A stretch of DNA of 64,000 bases from QYOJ01 sp964616825 (GCA_964616825.1 CAZTSX010000009.1:50833-114832); one strand, 5' to 3'; shown: positions 27,823-37,236, counted from the first letter of the stretch. Made by a program: numbers and translations. The notes: generated by a model from the sequence alone, not told the origin.

Positions 27823-28050
27823 TTACTCTTTAATCAGACCTTTAGCAACAGAATCGGCATGAGCTTCCTCGGCCTGAGCCTGAGCAATTGAGTCAGCGAT
27901 TCGTTGCTGTTCTGCCTGAACCATTGCCAGTGAATCGGCAACACGGATAGAGTCAGCAATTCTTTTCTCTTCTAGTTCTTTTGTACTTGGGCCACAAGCT
28001 GTAAGAAAAGCAGCGACACCAATTACACAAACGATTGCAAGTTTTTTCAT
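27823..28050 (-). CDS. Small lipoprotein with ADS-repeat helix
   Basis: A 75-residue lipoprotein. The signal ends in a lipobox (FLTAC) giving a mature chain of 57 residues. It is almost entirely a charged helix with repeated ADS(I/L) units (RIADSI, RVADSL, RIADSI, HADSV), which suggests a coiled coil similar in style to Lpp-like envelope tethers, though sequence similarity to Lpp is not claimed. It has its own well-formed promoter and a terminator, so it is a single-gene unit. Confidence 0.8.
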   Translation of the reverse strand: MKKLAIVCVIGVAAFLTACGPSTKELEEKRIADSIRVADSLAMVQAEQQRIADSIAQAQAEEAHADSVAKGLIKE

Positions 28051-28074
28051 CTGTTATTGATTTTGATTTCGGAA

Positions 28075-28106
28075 CAAAAGTACTCTAAGGGAAGGGTAGC
28101 ACCAAA
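28075..28106 (-). promoter_or_regulatory. Promoter of small lipoprotein gene
   Basis: On the minus strand TTTG (28106-28103), a 20-nt spacer, then TACTTTTG (28082-28075): a full match to the Bacteroidota housekeeping promoter. The -7 box ends about 25 nt before the ATG at 28050. Confidence 0.85.
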
Positions 28107-28256
28107 TTTTTGACCCATTTATTTTTAACATTTCTTAACATTTACAGTTAACCAACTGATTTACAGAATAATTAAGATTTAACTTTATTTAACCTAATTG
28201 CTGCATTTCTGCATGTTTGTGATCAAATAACCCATTTTAAAGTCAGTGAAAATGTC

Positions 28257-28264
28257 TATTTTTG
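28257..28264 (+). promoter_or_regulatory. -7 box immediately before the ATG of rarA
   Basis: TATTTTTG ends 3 nt before the ATG at 28268. With a start point about 4-5 nt downstream of the box the mRNA would begin at the start codon. The -33 region is weak (ATTTTA near 28234). Confidence 0.5.
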
Positions 28265-28267
28265 AAC

Positions 28268-29536
28268 ATGATTATTCCATTAGCGGAGCGATTGAGACCT
28301 GATAACCTTGATGAATATCTTGGACAGGAGCACCTTGTTGGCAAGGGCGCTATCCTCAGAAAGGCGATTGAATCGGGAAATATTCCATCAATGATTCTCT
28401 GGGGACCTCCCGGAGTTGGAAAGACAACCCTTGCATATATCATCTCCAAGCAACTGAATCGCACGTTTTATACATTAAGCGCTGTCAGTTCCGGAGTAAA
28501 AGATGTGCGTGAGATCATTTCCAAATCCAAAGTAAGTAAGGATAGCCCTTTCCTCTTCATCGATGAGATCCATCGCTTTAGCAAATCCCAGCAGGATGCG
28601 TTGCTGGGCGCTGTGGAAAAAGGCATTGTTACGTTTATCGGAGCCACCACTGAGAATCCCTCTTTTGAAGTCATCTCCCCTCTCCTTTCCAGATGTCAGA
28701 TCTATATTCTGAAAGAATTTGGTGAAGAACATCTCCTACAACTGCTTGAGCTGGCTAAAGGGAATCTGGAGAGAGCGCTGGATATCAAGATACAGGTAAA
28801 AGAACAGGAAGCATTATTGCGTATCTCAGGAGGAGATGCCCGCAAGCTTTTGAATGCGTTGGAATTGGTCACCACCTCTGAATGCAAGCAGAACAAAGAG
28901 GTTGTGATCACCAATGATCTCACCATGAATATCATCCAGCAGAACCTGGCTATCTACGATAAGGGTGGTGAGATGCACTACGACATCATCTCTGCCTTCA
29001 TCAAGTCGATCAGGGGGAGTGATCCCAATGCAGCTGTCTATTGGCTGGCGCGGATGGTTGAGGCGGGTGAAGACCCGAAATTCATCGCACGCCGTATGCT
29101 CATCCTCGCTTCCGAAGATATTGGAAACGCCAATCCGAATGCATTGTTACTGGCTAACGCATGCTTTCAGGCAATCGATGTGATCGGCTATCCGGAGTGT
29201 GATATAATTCTTTCACAAACAGTCATTTACCTTGCCTGTAGTATAAAGAGCAATGCGTCATATCAGGCGATTCGGAAAGCAGGCAAGATGTTCCGAGCAC
29301 ATGGAGACCACCCGGTACCCTTACATATACGGAATGCCCCAACGAAACTGATGAAGAATATCGGTTATGGTAAAGATTATAAGTATGCCCACAACTATGA
29401 CCAGAATTTTGTGGAGCAGGAATTTTTTCCTGAGAAGCTGAAAGGCACAAAACTATATGATCCCCAGGATAATCCCAGGGAAAATGAAATACGAGCCAGA
29501 TTAAAATCGTTATGGAAGAAGAAATATGATTACTAA
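28268..29536 (+). CDS. rarA: Replication-associated recombination protein RarA (AAA+ ATPase)
   Basis: RarA/MgsA family AAA+ ATPase, 422 residues, which acts at stalled replication forks and in recombination. Walker A GPPGVGKTT (46-54), Walker B FLFIDEIHRF and the sensor/arginine-finger region (TTENPSFE ... LLSRC) are present, followed by the MgsA C-terminal domain. The frame could begin at a TTG at 28262, but the ATG at 28268 gives MIIPLAERLRPDNL, the normal start. kdsA follows 10 bp later. Confidence 0.93.
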   Translation: MIIPLAERLRPDNLDEYLGQEHLVGKGAILRKAIESGNIPSMILWGPPGVGKTTLAYIISKQLNRTFYTLSAVSSGVKDVREIISKSKVSKDSPFLFIDEIHRFSKSQQDALLGAVEKGIVTFIGATTENPSFEVISPLLSRCQIYILKEFGEEHLLQLLELAKGNLERALDIKIQVKEQEALLRISGGDARKLLNALELVTTSECKQNKEVVITNDLTMNIIQQNLAIYDKGGEMHYDIISAFIKSIRGSDPNAAVYWLARMVEAGEDPKFIARRMLILASEDIGNANPNALLLANACFQAIDVIGYPECDIILSQTVIYLACSIKSNASYQAIRKAGKMFRAHGDHPVPLHIRNAPTKLMKNIGYGKDYKYAHNYDQNFVEQEFFPEKLKGTKLYDPQDNPRENEIRARLKSLWKKKYDY

Positions 29537-29546
29537 ATCCTAATCT

Positions 29547-30359
29547 ATGAATTTACAAGAGATTCCTAACATCAAACATACCGATAGCGGTAACTTCCTG
29601 CTCATTGCAGGACCCTGTGTGGTTGAAGATGTGAAGAAGCCAAAGCAGATTGCAGAGACGATACTCCGTATCTGTGAAAAATACGAAATTCCGTTCATCT
29701 TCAAAGCCTCTTACAAAAAGGCAAACCGTTCCCGGTTCGATTCATTCTCCGGCATCGGTGATGAAAAAGCGTTGAAAGTGATCCGGCAAACAGGTGAACA
29801 GCTTGGAATTCCAGTATTAACGGATATCCATACGGAACCGGAAGCAGAACTGGCATCCAATTTCGTTGATGTCATTCAAATCCCCGCCTTCTTATGCCGC
29901 CAGACTGAGTTGCTTGTGGCTGCCGGCGAGACCGGGAAAGCTATCAACATTAAAAAAGGGCAATTTGTATCAGCCGGGGCAATGAAATATGCTGTTGAGA
30001 AAGTCTATCAAACCGGGAATGAGCAGGTGATGCTTACCGAACGTGGTACTACCTTCGGGTATCACGACCTGGTAGTTGATTTCAGAAATATTCCGGAGAT
30101 GCAACAGTTCAATGTTCCCGTCATTGTTGATGTTACCCACTCGATTCAACAACCAAACCAAACCTCCGGCATCACAGGCGGCCGACCTGATCAAATCTCC
30201 ACCATCGCGCGTGCAGCCATTGCATCCGGTGCCGACGGCATCTTCATTGAAACACATCCAAATCCGACTCAAGCCATGTCAGACGGTGCAAATATGCTTA
30301 ACCTGGATCTTCTGGAGAGCGTGCTTGAGACACTGGTCAGGATTCGGAAAGCCTTATGA
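29547..30359 (+). CDS. kdsA: 3-deoxy-8-phosphooctulonate synthase KdsA
   Basis: KDO-8-phosphate synthase, 270 residues, which condenses phosphoenolpyruvate with arabinose-5-phosphate in the synthesis of KDO for lipopolysaccharide. Family motifs: IAGPCVVED (about 20-28), FKASYKKANRSR, DIHTE, and TERGTTFGYHDLV in the middle, with VTHSIQ and ETHPNP near the C-terminus. It is the only core-sugar gene in this part of the window and follows rarA closely. The heptose genes at 35.3-39 kb fit the same envelope theme. Confidence 0.95.
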   Translation: MNLQEIPNIKHTDSGNFLLIAGPCVVEDVKKPKQIAETILRICEKYEIPFIFKASYKKANRSRFDSFSGIGDEKALKVIRQTGEQLGIPVLTDIHTEPEAELASNFVDVIQIPAFLCRQTELLVAAGETGKAINIKKGQFVSAGAMKYAVEKVYQTGNEQVMLTERGTTFGYHDLVVDFRNIPEMQQFNVPVIVDVTHSIQQPNQTSGITGGRPDQISTIARAAIASGADGIFIETHPNPTQAMSDGANMLNLDLLESVLETLVRIRKAL

Positions 30360-30402
30360 TAGACTCCCCGGTGAAGGTTGTTTTTCAAACATGTATTAGT
30401 GG

Positions 30403-31590
30403 TTATTCAAGGACAACGCCTTTGATCCCTCCTGTCTCTTCGTGAAACTTCACTTTCCATCTGGATACAGGCAGGTATGTGACAACACCCAGTTGGTTGA
30501 TGAGGCATTGGGTCTGTTCGATCAAACCGGCGCCCTGTTTAACGGTTACTCTGGCCAATTCCGGAATACGATAATAGAATCCTTGTGATTTTGTCTCTTC
30601 CAGTGCCCGGTTCAAATAGCTTGCGACCTGATTGGTATTTCCAACCCGTTGAACTTTGATGGTAACAACACTGCCTCCCATTTGATTCAGGTCCACCAGA
30701 CCTCTGTTAGAGATAAACTTGAAGATCGGAACTTCGGTATTAATCTGGTTTGACAATGGGATATATTTAAAATCATGTGAGTAGGTCTTGTGAATGCTGA
30801 TCCCGGTAAAAAGCTTCATATACTCCTTCTCCAGTAATTTCAACTGTGTATCCATATACTCAAGCGTCTCCTGGTTATAGCTTACCTCCTGGTATCCAGT
30901 CAGCAGGTTAAACCGGTTCTCTTTGATCCTGGATATGAAATCAGCTGCCTCGCGGGCTTTTTGCTCAGGAGATTTCTCAACCATCGTACGCTTCAATATC
31001 TGTTGTTCGAGGGTCAGGGTGTCGATGCTCACCTTCCGGATAATGGTGTCAATCTTTTCAAACACACTGATATCCGCATAGTATTTGAAAATTTCGGGAA
31101 AGACATCTTTCTCTGTCAGGACGATGCCATCTTTTTCCTTGATGATACGAATTGTACTGCCGGCAGTGTCAAGATCATCGGGCAGCGTACTCAGGATCAA
31201 TCCCGACTCATTCAAGCTCAGCAAGCCTGATTCTTCCGTTTTAGAGATATTATCACCCAACTCAACAAAATAGTATTGCCCGGGATCAGGTTCTGCGGAG
31301 GTGGTTATATTGATTCCGCTGATCTTGAATTTCACAGAGTTAGCCATAACTACATTCTGCAATCCAAGATACCTCAATGCATATTCTGCATATGGGCCTT
31401 TGTAATTTTCCACCCGGTCGATCGTCACTTCAATATTCACCACTGTTCGCGGCAATGCATAGAAGATCCCCTGCCTGGTTAGTGGAACAATCGACTGGTC
31501 GATATGGAAGACACTGATCTGGCCGGATGCAGTCCCGAAAAAAAGGAGCAGTGTCACCAACATATAAAATGAACGAATAAGATTTCTCAT
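30403..31590 (-). CDS. DUF4831 family exported protein
   Basis: A 395-residue protein with an N-terminal signal (residues about 8-23, ending ASGQ). The middle sequence, beginning FYALPRTVVNIEVTIDR and GPYAEYALRYLGLQNVV, is characteristic of DUF4831, a conserved Bacteroidota family of unknown function. No enzymatic motif was seen. It is likely periplasmic or envelope-associated. Its start is 20 bp after the glutamine synthetase gene and it probably forms the end of that transcript. Confidence 0.82.
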   Translation of the reverse strand: MRNLIRSFYMLVTLLLFFGTASGQISVFHIDQSIVPLTRQGIFYALPRTVVNIEVTIDRVENYKGPYAEYALRYLGLQNVVMANSVKFKISGINITTSAEPDPGQYYFVELGDNISKTEESGLLSLNESGLILSTLPDDLDTAGSTIRIIKEKDGIVLTEKDVFPEIFKYYADISVFEKIDTIIRKVSIDTLTLEQQILKRTMVEKSPEQKAREAADFISRIKENRFNLLTGYQEVSYNQETLEYMDTQLKLLEKEYMKLFTGISIHKTYSHDFKYIPLSNQINTEVPIFKFISNRGLVDLNQMGGSVVTIKVQRVGNTNQVASYLNRALEETKSQGFYYRIPELARVTVKQGAGLIEQTQCLINQLGVVTYLPVSRWKVKFHEETGGIKGVVLE

Positions 31591-31610
31591 AACTATATCA
31601 TTTAGTCATA

Positions 31611-33800
31611 TTAACGCATAAAAAGTAATTCGCGGTATTTAGGCAGAGGCCATAATTCATCATCCACCAACATTTCAAGCTTATCAACATGAGTTCGAAT
31701 TTCGCTGAAAAAGGGATAAACCTGTTTGCAGTAGGCATCTGACTTCTCCACGATATCACCAATTCTGTTTGCTACTTTTCTTGCCTCGATCATTTTATGG
31801 ACAAAGGTTTTAATCTTGTCAACATGCTCCGAGATCTCCGTAATTGTCTCCATCTGGTTGTGAGAAAGTTTTCCGTATGTCTGGTAATCAAGGACCTGTT
31901 TCAGCCCTTTAACATTATCAATCAACGTGTTCTGATATTTGATTGCGATGGGAATAATATGGTTCATGGAGAGATCGCCCAGTACCCGTGATTCAATCTG
32001 GATCTTTTTGGTGTAGTGCTCCAGCTTGATTTCATAGCGGGCTTCCAACTCTCTTTCCGACAACACATTGTTATCGGCAAATAGTCTCACCGTCTTCTTT
32101 GAAGTCATCGCTTTCACTGCATCCGGCGTGTTGTTGTGATTCGACAGTCCTCTTTTTGCCGCCTCTGTCATCCACTCCTCACTATAATTATTTCCCTCAA
32201 ACCGTATCGGTTTGGATTCCTTGATATATTTTTTCAACACCTGAAAAATAGCATTATCTTTTCGAACCTTTTTGCCAATCAACGCGTCTACATCTTTCTT
32301 AAACTTCAGGAGTTGATCAGCAACGATCAGGTTGATTGTAATCATGGCGGGAGCACATGTGTGAGATGATCCAACCGCCCGAAACTCAAATTTATCTCCC
32401 GTAAAAGCGAAAGGAGATGTTCTGTTTCGATCGGTGTTATCCAGTAATATCTCAGGGATCTTCGGAAAATCTTTTAGCAATTCTGTATCTCCATTTGAAT
32501 CGATCCGCACTTTCTTTGTGCTTTTTTCAATCATATTCAGCAGCTGTGTAAGCTGGGCTCCGATAAATGCAGAAACGATAGCAGGAGGCGCTTCGTTACC
32601 ACCCAGACGGTGATCGTTTCCGGGCGATGCAATAATAGCACGGATCAGATCGGCATGCTCGTATACGGCTTTCACTGTGTTGACCAGAAAGGTGAGGAAC
32701 CGGAGATTGGATTTGGGAGTTCTCCCGGGAGATAACAGGTTCTCACCTGAATTGGTCTTCAGCGACCAATTACTGTGTTTGCCCGATCCATTGACGCCGG
32801 CAAAGGGTTTCTCATGCAACAATACATTGAAATGATGCCTTTTGGCAATCTTCTCGAGCAAATGCATCAAGAGCTGGTTGTGGTCAATAGAAAGATTTGC
32901 CTCTTCAAACACAGGGGCACATTCGAACTGGTTGGGAGCCACTTCATTGTGACGGGTTTTAACTGGTATGCCCAGGCGATGAGCTTCAAGCTCAAATTCC
33001 TGCATGAAGGCCATAGCACGTTGTGGTATTGTGCCGAAATAGTGGTCTTCCAGCTGCTGGTCTTTGGCTGATGAGTGACCAAACAGTGTTCTGCCCGTCA
33101 GCATCAGGTCTGGTCTGGCCTGAAACAGCGCTTCATCAACCAGGAAATACTCCTGTTCCCATCCCAGTGTAGCAAATACTTTTGTAATATCTTTATCGAA
33201 ATACTGACATACATCAACGGCTGCCTTGTCAATCGTAAAAAGCGCTTTCAGAAGAGGGGTTTTATAATCAAGTGCCTCACCCGTATAGGAGACAAAAACA
33301 GTTGGGATACACAGTGTCCTGTCCATGATGAATGCGGGAGATGTCGGATCCCAGGCCGTATATCCCCTGGCTTCAAACGTACTCCTGATCCCACCACTGG
33401 GAAAACTGGATGCATCCGGCTCCTGTTGCGTCAGTTCAATTCCACGGAATTTTTCAATGCCTTCGCCTCCCTCTACCGGATCGATAAACGCATCGTGTTT
33501 CTCTGCGGTAGCGCCGGTTAATGGAAGAAACCAGTGTGTATAATGAGTAGCCCCATTATTGATGGCCCATGATTTTATTCCGGCAGCCACCTGGTCCGCA
33601 ACCCCGCGATCGATTTTAATCCCCTTCTCAATAGCATTCATCACCTTCTGAAATGCTTCTTCCGTGAGATATTCCCGCATCGCCGGCTCATTAAATGTTA
33701 ATTCTCCAAAATATTCCGACGCTTTCTTATCCGGAAAAGAGACAGACTTTTGTGTCCTGCACATGGCAGTCTGCAAAGCAATAAAACGTATATTGTCCAT
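31611..33800 (-). CDS. glnN: Glutamine synthetase type III
   Basis: A 729-residue type III glutamine synthetase, which makes glutamine from glutamate, ammonia and ATP. The length (about 700-730, against about 470 for GlnA) and the features THWFLPLTG (about 82-90), the catalytic-domain segments EQEYFLVDEAL and NGSGKHSNWSL, and the extended C-terminal helices identify the type. GSIII is typical of Bacteroidota and cyanobacteria. It lies 22 bp after a sodium:solute symporter gene and 20 bp before DUF4831, all co-directional. Confidence 0.96.
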   Translation of the reverse strand: MDNIRFIALQTAMCRTQKSVSFPDKKASEYFGELTFNEPAMREYLTEEAFQKVMNAIEKGIKIDRGVADQVAAGIKSWAINNGATHYTHWFLPLTGATAEKHDAFIDPVEGGEGIEKFRGIELTQQEPDASSFPSGGIRSTFEARGYTAWDPTSPAFIMDRTLCIPTVFVSYTGEALDYKTPLLKALFTIDKAAVDVCQYFDKDITKVFATLGWEQEYFLVDEALFQARPDLMLTGRTLFGHSSAKDQQLEDHYFGTIPQRAMAFMQEFELEAHRLGIPVKTRHNEVAPNQFECAPVFEEANLSIDHNQLLMHLLEKIAKRHHFNVLLHEKPFAGVNGSGKHSNWSLKTNSGENLLSPGRTPKSNLRFLTFLVNTVKAVYEHADLIRAIIASPGNDHRLGGNEAPPAIVSAFIGAQLTQLLNMIEKSTKKVRIDSNGDTELLKDFPKIPEILLDNTDRNRTSPFAFTGDKFEFRAVGSSHTCAPAMITINLIVADQLLKFKKDVDALIGKKVRKDNAIFQVLKKYIKESKPIRFEGNNYSEEWMTEAAKRGLSNHNNTPDAVKAMTSKKTVRLFADNNVLSERELEARYEIKLEHYTKKIQIESRVLGDLSMNHIIPIAIKYQNTLIDNVKGLKQVLDYQTYGKLSHNQMETITEISEHVDKIKTFVHKMIEARKVANRIGDIVEKSDAYCKQVYPFFSEIRTHVDKLEMLVDDELWPLPKYRELLFMR

Positions 33801-33822
33801 AGAATAGATGCTAGTTGTTTAA

Positions 33823-35277
33823 CTATTTTCCTTTCTTCGAGGAAAATATAAGAAGACCTGCAAATGTAATTAATCCATTTAAAATTAACAGCTCGAATCC
33901 GAATTTATAACCAAAAAGAAGTTCCCGGGAATAGCTGCTGAGAAGATAACAAACGCATGGAGAGAGTACCGCTATCATCGGGACAAACCTGTCTTTCACT
34001 CTCCTCCTTGAGAATAATCCAAAAGCGTATAGACCAAGCAGAGGCCCATACGTATAGCCTGCTACTGTAAACAGTTTATCGATAACAGCTCTGTCGTTGA
34101 TCTCCCTGAACAAGACGATGACAAACAGAAGAATAACAGCAAAAGCCAGGTGTACCAGGTAGCGGATTTTCTCTTTCTGTTTCTCCGAAAGGGAACTGGA
34201 CTTATTCATGCCGAGAAAATCAATACTAAAGGAGGTTGTAAGGGAAGTTAACGCTCCATCCGCACTCGGGTAAGCGGCTGAAATCAGTCCTATCATAAAG
34301 ACAACCCCTGCCAGGGGCCCAAGGTGCTGGATCGCAATTATCGGGAACAAATCGTCAGACCTTACGGGCATCTCTATTCCCTTGAATTTGACAAAGAGAA
34401 AAAGTGAAGCGCCCAGAAAGAGGAACAGGAAGTTAACCAGCATCAATACAACGGAGAAAGAGAACATGTTCTTCTGTGCATCTTTTAGCGACCGGCAGCT
34501 GAGGTTTTTCTGCATCATCTCCTGATCCAAACCAGTCATTACGATAGCAATGAACGCTCCGCTAAGGATTCCTTTGAGGAAATATCGCTTATCGCTCCAT
34601 TCGCCGAAAAACATCTTCGAATAATCACTGTCAAAAACAACGTCTGACATGTCACTGAAACTCATTCCCATGTTTTTTGTGATCAGGTAAATGGATAAAA
34701 CCAGGGCCAAGAGCATGAATGTGGTCTGCACTGTATCTGTCCAGATAATGGTCTTGATCCCCCCTTTAAACGTGTAAAGAATAATGAGAATGATAAATAT
34801 TAAAGTCGTAACCCAGAAAGGTATTCCCCATGCATCAAAAATGAATATCTGCAACACATTTACAACCAGAAACATGCGAAATGAAGCTCCGATCACGCGG
34901 GACAGGATAAAGTAGAAAGCGCCTGTTTTATAAGACCAGAATCCAAACCGGGTCTCCAGGTATGAGTAGATGGAAGTCAGGTTTAGCTTATAGTAAAGAG
35001 GCAGCAAAACAGTCGCGATCACAATGTAGCCTATCAGGTAACCAAAAACCACCATCATGTAGGAGAACTGTGTATCGCCGACCCAACCCGGAACCGACAT
35101 AAAGGTCACACCTGAAAGGGAAGCTCCGATCATTCCATAGGCCACTACGACCCATGGTGATTGTTTATTCCCGATAAAAAACGCTCGGTTGGTAGCCCGC
35201 CGTGCCGTGATCCAGGTAATGATAAACAGAAGGACTGTATAGGCCAGAAATATCGTAAGAATCAGCGACGGAGTCAT
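33823..35277 (-). CDS. Sodium:solute symporter (SSS family)
   Basis: A 484-residue transporter of the SSS family, with about 13 hydrophobic helices beginning at residues 4-22. It carries typical family segments (AYGMIGASLSGVTFMSVPGWVG near 46-67, and SAAYPSADGALTSLTTS near 330). Substrate is not deducible: sugars, amino acids, nucleosides or vitamins are all carried by this family. Its gene starts 60 bp downstream of gmhB across a tandem-repeat spacer, and is followed by glnN. Confidence 0.9.
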   Translation of the reverse strand: MTPSLILTIFLAYTVLLFIITWITARRATNRAFFIGNKQSPWVVVAYGMIGASLSGVTFMSVPGWVGDTQFSYMMVVFGYLIGYIVIATVLLPLYYKLNLTSIYSYLETRFGFWSYKTGAFYFILSRVIGASFRMFLVVNVLQIFIFDAWGIPFWVTTLIFIILIILYTFKGGIKTIIWTDTVQTTFMLLALVLSIYLITKNMGMSFSDMSDVVFDSDYSKMFFGEWSDKRYFLKGILSGAFIAIVMTGLDQEMMQKNLSCRSLKDAQKNMFSFSVVLMLVNFLFLFLGASLFLFVKFKGIEMPVRSDDLFPIIAIQHLGPLAGVVFMIGLISAAYPSADGALTSLTTSFSIDFLGMNKSSSLSEKQKEKIRYLVHLAFAVILLFVIVLFREINDRAVIDKLFTVAGYTYGPLLGLYAFGLFSRRRVKDRFVPMIAVLSPCVCYLLSSYSRELLFGYKFGFELLILNGLITFAGLLIFSSKKGK

Positions 35278-35280
35278 AGG

Positions 35281-35336
35281 ATGGTGAACTGGTGAATTGG
35301 TGAACTGGTGAACTGGTGAACTGGTGAATTGGTGAG
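35281..35336. repeat. TGGTGAAC/T tandem repeat, 8-bp period
   Basis: Seven consecutive 8-bp units (TGGTGAAC or TGGTGAAT) fill the spacer between the symporter ATG and the gmhB stop. There are no unique spacers between units, so this is a simple tandem array, not a CRISPR. Confidence 0.9.
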
Positions 35337-35903
35337 TTAATGTGGTTCGTTAAGATGAGACGCGAAAGTCTGTAGATCTGGGAAAGCAAAATCGATGAGT
35401 TTATAGCCTTTGCGAAGATCTCTGATCTCTTCAGAGAGGAAAACGGTTTTCATCCCCAGACGTCTTCCAAACACCATATCAGAGAGTTTGTCGCCTACCA
35501 TCACCGACAACCTGAACCGGATCTCGGGGAAATCCCGACGTGCTTTCAGCGCCATTCCTACATTGGGTTTCCGCATGATGTTCCCTTCCTTTGCCAGATG
35601 TGGTGAGAAATAGATGGAATCGATCCTACCTCCGTTTTTCTTTACCTGTTCTTCAAGTTTTTCATGAATCGTAACCACATCCCCTTCCGTCATGATCTCT
35701 TTACCTATCCCTTGCTGATTGCTGACAACCACAATCCTGCCAAACAGTTCATCAAAAACCTTCATCGCTTCCAGTACGTCCGGCAGGAAGTTAAACTCTT
35801 CCCATCTCGTTACATATCCATCAACGATGCGCTCATTGAGCACACCATCACGGTCGAGGAAAAGCGACCACGCGTTATCAATCTGCAAACTGCTTAAACT
35901 CAT
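35337..35903 (-). CDS. gmhB: HAD-family heptose-bisphosphate phosphatase, GmhB-like
   Basis: A HAD-IIIA phosphatase of 188 residues, which in this operon should remove a phosphate from D-glycero-alpha-D-manno-heptose-1,7-bisphosphate. Motif I is LDRDGVLNE (D17, D19), motif II VVSNQQGIG, and the later MVGDKLSDM is motif IV. Classical GmhB has a zinc loop with three Cys and a His ahead of RKP; here the same loop reads YFSPHLAKEGNIMRKP, without the cysteines, so zinc is probably not bound. The start overlaps the upstream hddC end by 26 bp. Confidence 0.85.
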   Translation of the reverse strand: MSLSSLQIDNAWSLFLDRDGVLNERIVDGYVTRWEEFNFLPDVLEAMKVFDELFGRIVVVSNQQGIGKEIMTEGDVVTIHEKLEEQVKKNGGRIDSIYFSPHLAKEGNIMRKPNVGMALKARRDFPEIRFRLSVMVGDKLSDMVFGRRLGMKTVFLSEEIRDLRKGYKLIDFAFPDLQTFASHLNEPH

Positions 35904-36579
35904 CCTGTGCTTTTTGATAATCCTCCGGGATTCCTATATCTAAAAAATATCCCTTCGAAGGGAAGCCAAACAACCGGGAATCAGAATAATATTGCTCAAA
36001 GCAGTCTTTTTCAATGGAAAACTTTCCCCTGAGTTCCGGTTCCATCAGGAACTGTTTCTCAATGATATAGACTCCTCCGTTGATGTATCCTTTCCCGGCT
36101 TGCTCCTGCTTCTCGGCAAATCCCGTTATCCGCCGATCCCGATTCATCGTCACCCTCCCATATCTTCCGGTATCATTCAATTCCCGCAGAGCAATCGTTA
36201 TGTCCGCATTTTTCTTCATATGTTTTTCCATCATCTCCCTTAAATCGATCCGGAAAAGGCTGTCACCATTCAATGCAATTGCTCGTTTCCATTTGATTTT
36301 CCACATTGCCAGCCGAATCCCGCCTCCTGTTCCCATCGGCTCCTCCTCTATGGCGTACTGGATGTGGATGTCCCGATATCGCTCCCCGAAATGCTCCATG
36401 ATTAGCTCACATTTGTAGCCCACAGACAGAATAACGTCTGTTACTCCTTGTTTTTCAAGATAATTAAACTGATACTCCAGGAACGGACGTCCGTTGATCA
36501 AAGCCATCGATTTTGGAAGATCAGCTATAACCTGTTGAAGCCGTGTTCCAAATCCTCCCGCCAGTACAATCGCTTCCAT
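35878..36579 (-). CDS. hddC: Heptose-1-phosphate guanylyltransferase HddC-like
   Basis: A 233-residue nucleotidyltransferase with the N-terminal signature LAGGFGTRLQ (6-15) and K23, as in sugar-1-phosphate nucleotidyltransferases. In the setting of gmhA, hddA and gmhB it most likely transfers GMP to D-glycero-alpha-D-manno-heptose-1-phosphate to make GDP-heptose. On sequence alone a mannose- or glucose-1-phosphate nucleotidyltransferase is possible. Its end overlaps gmhB by 26 bp and its start is 12 bp after gmhA. Confidence 0.82.
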   Translation of the reverse strand: MEAIVLAGGFGTRLQQVIADLPKSMALINGRPFLEYQFNYLEKQGVTDVILSVGYKCELIMEHFGERYRDIHIQYAIEEEPMGTGGGIRLAMWKIKWKRAIALNGDSLFRIDLREMMEKHMKKNADITIALRELNDTGRYGRVTMNRDRRITGFAEKQEQAGKGYINGGVYIIEKQFLMEPELRGKFSIEKDCFEQYYSDSRLFGFPSKGYFLDIGIPEDYQKAQDEFKQFAD

Positions 36580-36591
36580 GTTTTTCTGTAG

Positions 36592-37170
36592 TTATTGCTC
36601 TTTAGGGAAAAGCGCTGCTTCTACCAGCTCGCAAATGATATGACCAATCATGATGTGTGACTCCTGAATCCGGGGAGTATCCGTGGAAGGTACATTGATC
36701 AGGTAATCACAATGCTCCTTCATCTTGCCGCCGGTTTCACCGGTCATCCCTATCGTTATAAAACCCAGTTCATTAGCCACTTTCAATGCGTTAATGATAT
36801 TTGTTGAATTCCCTGATGTTGAAATAGCAATCAGGATATCGCCTTCATTCCCGCTCCCCTTGATGATACGCGAGTAAACTTCATCGTATGAGTAATCATT
36901 GGCAACGGCTGTCAGATAAGAGGTATTCACATGGAGCGCTTCCGAAGGCAACGGGGGACGGTCGTAATAAAACCTCCCGGAAAATTCGGCTGCCAGATGC
37001 TGTGCATCAGCCGCGCTTCCTCCGTTTCCGCAAAACAACACCTTGTTTCCATTACAAAATGCTTCCGCACAGTGGGATGCCACCTCGCGTATAGTCTCAA
37101 TCAGACCAGTATCTGAAAGAATCTTTTGCTTGGTTTCAATGCTCTGTTTTATCGATTCTGCAATTCTCAT
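36592..37170 (-). CDS. gmhA: Phosphoheptose isomerase GmhA
   Basis: SIS-domain isomerase of 192 residues, which converts sedoheptulose-7-phosphate to D-glycero-D-manno-heptose-7-phosphate. The motif FCGNGGSAADAQHLAAEF (about 46-63) and the STSGNSTNI phosphosugar-binding loop (about 116-124) are intact. It catalyses the first step of the heptose route whose other enzymes flank it. Confidence 0.95.
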   Translation of the reverse strand: MRIAESIKQSIETKQKILSDTGLIETIREVASHCAEAFCNGNKVLFCGNGGSAADAQHLAAEFSGRFYYDRPPLPSEALHVNTSYLTAVANDYSYDEVYSRIIKGSGNEGDILIAISTSGNSTNIINALKVANELGFITIGMTGETGGKMKEHCDYLINVPSTDTPRIQESHIMIGHIICELVEAALFPKEQ

Positions 37171-37236
37171 CTGTTCAGGATTTGATTACAAAAATAGTTT
37201 TTTATTGTGAGAAGATCATATAAGATAAATGAAACT

